Assembly (NCBI GenBank): GCA_027021095.1
Contig: JALUUZ010000480.1
Span: 1 to 7,504, forward strand
Direction: 5' to 3'
Length of the DNA: 7,504 nucleotides
Source: Gammaproteobacteria bacterium
GTDB lineage: Bacteria; Pseudomonadota; Gammaproteobacteria; SZUA-21
Shown: positions 6,105 to 7,504 of the stretch, piece by piece
Layout of the letters: each line of letters opens with the position of its first letter
Numbering within the stretch: position 1 is the stretch's first letter
Translations under genes and position numbers: made by a program
The notes under the pieces: generated by a model
The model's database searches: none
What the model saw: only the letters and a program-made list of their open reading frames with translations
Told to the model about the DNA's origin: nothing

Positions 6105-6341
6105 ATGTCAGATATTTCCGCAATCCAGAATGCAATGCTCGGGATTCAGCGTGGAATGGAGGGAGCCAAAAAGAACGCAGCAGAGATTGCCAGCGCCGAA
6201 CAGTTCAACTCGGACAGCCCGGTCAGCATGGCCGAGTCGATGGTCGAACTCAAGCAAAACGCACTGCAGGTCAAGGCCTCTGCCAAGGCGCTTGAAATCG
6301 TCATGGACGCGGTTGGCAGTATCATCGATATCAAGGTCTGA
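6105..6341 (+). CDS. 78-residue protein resembling a flagellar rod/hook C-terminal helix
   Basis: This is a short helical protein with no signal peptide, started by AAAGG about nine bases before the ATG. Residues 1-32 form one amphipathic helix (MSDISAIQNAMLGIQRGMEG and on). A polar turn with NSDSP follows, then a second helix at about 42-72 with SMVELKQNALQVKASAKALE. This second helix resembles the C-terminal coiled-coil signature of flagellar rod and hook proteins, in which a conserved V.LI..QR.Y.AN.K pattern recurs, and relatives are often labelled FlgE-like for that reason. It lacks every other part of a hook protein, so that name should not be copied. It ends in GSIIDIKV, nearly the same as the end of the next protein. 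It is followed after 19 bases by the SprA-like gene, so the two probably form an operon. Function unknown. Confidence 0.85.
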   Translation: MSDISAIQNAMLGIQRGMEGAKKNAAEIASAEQFNSDSPVSMAESMVELKQNALQVKASAKALEIVMDAVGSIIDIKV

Positions 6342-6360
6342 TCCAGGCGGGTAGCCGCGG

Positions 6361-7257
6361 ATGAATTTTATCAGCAGCGTCAACACAGTCACACGTCCGC
6401 TGACACCGGCTTCGGCAAATGAGCGCAAGGTCGAGTCGCTTTCTCCTGACAGCAGCGCCAAACACCAGTCGGAACAGCAGGCACCGGTCGCCGGCTATGT
6501 GCACAACGCCGACGACCAGGATGCCTATAGTAGAGAAGAACCCGGGAGTCAGTCGCAGACCACAGCCAGCGAGCACGACGGTCAGCAGCCCGTGAAGGCA
6601 CCTGGTTTGGAGCAGGCTGCGCAGAGCGGTGGGAAAGCGGACCCGAAAAAGTTCGGAACTGAGGAGCAGGTCCACGATCAAGGCAATACGGCGCAAGGCC
6701 CGGGAAACGAACAAGAGCTCGACGAGGCCGCGTTACGGGAAGTGCAGAAATTATCCAGCCGTGACCGTGAGGTCAGGGCACATGAAGCGGCGCACCTGTC
6801 GGCCGCTGCGGGCCTGGCCAAGGGCGGGCCACAGTTTGCTTTCAAGCGCGGGCCCGATGGTAAACAGTATGCGGTCAGCGGCGAGGTCAGTATCGACAAT
6901 TCTAAAATCAACGGTGACCCGCAGGCGACGATCGCCAAGGCGCAGCAGGTACGTGCGGCAGCGCTGGCACCGGCCAATCCATCCACTCAGGATCGCCGTG
7001 TCGCTGCCGGTGCATCACAGATGGAAATGGAAGCGCGTGCAGAACTCGCCAGGCAGGCCGGTGCTGAGCCACGACGCAATGGCAGTGCTGACAGGGTGTC
7101 GACGAAGGTCAATGCAGAGAAAGAGTCTGTGTCTGCAAAACAGGCGGGGAGTGCTGAACCGCCGGTATTACGATCCGATCGCGCTCCGTCTGATCTGTAC
7201 ACACAGCTCGAGGGTATACAGAACAGAAAGGGCAGCGTGATCGATATCGTCGTGTGA
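6361..7257 (+). CDS. SprA-related putative zinc metallopeptidase (HEAAH motif)
   Basis: This encodes 298 residues. Residues 1-120 are low-complexity and probably disordered (rich in Ser, Gln, Glu, Pro, Ala), with no signal peptide. A conserved core follows. RDREVRAHEAAH (134-145) contains the HExxH zinc site with His141, Glu142 and His145. RGPDGKQYAVSGEVSID comes next (about 163-179), where Glu175 may be a third ligand. Then come a DP..T..KA..V..AAL segment and PS.QDR.VAA (about 207-216). This order matches the SprA-related family of putative metallopeptidases in gammaproteobacteria as I remember it. Proteolysis is predicted from the motif, not shown, and the substrate is unknown. The C-terminal 60 residues are again polar and end in GSVIDIVV, matching the tail of the upstream protein. 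The start lies 19 bases after that gene; the ribosome site is weak (AGGCGGG some way upstream), so translation may depend on the first gene. Confidence 0.85.
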   Translation: MNFISSVNTVTRPLTPASANERKVESLSPDSSAKHQSEQQAPVAGYVHNADDQDAYSREEPGSQSQTTASEHDGQQPVKAPGLEQAAQSGGKADPKKFGTEEQVHDQGNTAQGPGNEQELDEAALREVQKLSSRDREVRAHEAAHLSAAAGLAKGGPQFAFKRGPDGKQYAVSGEVSIDNSKINGDPQATIAKAQQVRAAALAPANPSTQDRRVAAGASQMEMEARAELARQAGAEPRRNGSADRVSTKVNAEKESVSAKQAGSAEPPVLRSDRAPSDLYTQLEGIQNRKGSVIDIVV

Positions 7258-7272
7258 ACCGGATGTCACAGT

Positions 7273-7314
7273 GGCAGTTGATCGTCAGCTGCCTGATTCT
7301 TCCTTTTTCTCTTC
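7273..7314 (+). terminator. Probable intrinsic terminator of the two-gene operon
   Basis: GGCAGTTGA (7273-7281) pairs with TCAGCTGCC (7285-7293) over nine base pairs with one G-U, around a TCG loop. A T/C-rich stretch follows, with TTTTT at 7302-7306. The T-tract is interrupted, so efficiency is uncertain. The hairpin starts 16 bases after the SprA-like stop and contains the stop codon (7285-7287) of the convergent gene. Confidence 0.55.
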
Positions 7315-7504
7315 GGTTTTTTCCGGTGTCGTTTCGGCAGGCTTGGTTTCTGTCGGTGCGGATTCTGTCTTTGGTGCGGTGGCAGTCTTGGTGCCGATCA
7401 TGCCTTCACAGGCTTTTTGAAAATGCAGCTTGTTTTTTTGTTCGGCGCTCATTTCCTTGTAGGAAACCATCGCGCGGAATACCTGGATGCCTTTGAACCC
7501 GCCG
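7285..7504 (-). CDS. C-terminal part of a convergent gene with Lys/Glu/Pro/Thr-rich tail, cut by window edge
   Basis: The minus-strand frame is open from the right edge to a TGA at 7285-7287, giving 72 residues. An internal Met (7470) exists, but the frame continues upstream as GGFKGIQVFRA with no stop, so the gene most likely starts beyond the window. The first 38 residues look like a folded end (YKEMSAEQKNKLHFQKACEG). The last 34 are a low-complexity run of Thr, Pro, Glu and Lys, typical of a flexible C-terminus. I do not recognise the family. The gene converges with the SprA-like gene across only 27 bases. Confidence 0.65.
   Translation of the reverse strand, partial: GGFKGIQVFRAMVSYKEMSAEQKNKLHFQKACEGMIGTKTATAPKTESAPTETKPAETTPEKTEEKKEESGS

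Noticed and set aside
6629..7240. Plus-strand 203-codon open frame rich in Arg and Ser
   Set aside because: It is the shifted frame of the SprA-like gene, whose own frame carries the conserved core.
7254..7496. Plus-strand 80-codon open frame
   Set aside because: It is antisense to the partial minus-strand gene. Its Phe/Ser/Arg content reflects the Lys/Glu-rich opposite strand.
1..7504. tRNA, rRNA, CRISPR array, insertion sequence, integrase or toxin-antitoxin pair
   Set aside because: No cloverleaf, regularly spaced repeat, transposase motif or terminal inverted repeat pair was seen by eye.

Overview
The window looks like ordinary chromosome of a free-living or symbiotic gammaproteobacterium. 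The evidence is moderately high GC, standard Shine-Dalgarno and sigma70-like signals, a DUF47/PiT pair, and two small-protein families that I associate with Gammaproteobacteria: a SprA-like HExxH protein, and an acidic protein carrying NPATGLPM and GGNPYG. The genus cannot be fixed from the sequence. I see no tRNA, rRNA, CRISPR array, insertion sequence or integrase.

Left part (1-1296, + strand). The last 13 codons of an upstream gene are followed by a small, very acidic protein (224-547). Next comes a probable secreted protein of unknown function (613-1296). Its reading frame runs about 190 bases into the 3' end of a convergent gene, so its annotated C-terminus is doubtful.

Middle part (1106-5842, - strand, read right to left). 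One transcription unit starts at a good sigma70-like promoter near 5873-5901. It encodes a DUF47/PhoU-like protein, a PiT-family phosphate permease and shikimate dehydrogenase (aroE), with aroE overlapping the permease gene by one base. After a 92-base gap comes a stand-alone von Willebrand A protein with an intact metal site. After another 174 bases, with its own promoter candidate, comes an exported Sel1-repeat protein with a cysteine-containing C-terminal domain.

Right part (5843-7504). A 262-base divergent control region holds two separate dyads. One overlaps the DUF47 promoter; the other, TTGGTCA-N5-TGACCAA, is a perfect 19-bp dyad. To its right a two-gene + strand operon encodes a 78-residue protein that resembles a flagellar rod/hook helix and a 298-residue SprA-like putative metallopeptidase. 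Both proteins end in the same GS-[IV]-IDI-x-V tail, which is the most distinctive signal in the window. The operon ends in a hairpin that also contains the stop codon of a convergent gene, which is cut by the window's right edge.

The phosphate uptake and aroE genes are well understood. The least explained parts are the 78-residue/SprA-like pair, the vWA and Sel1 neighbours, and the acidic and secreted proteins on the left. I found no clear defence system or mobile system.
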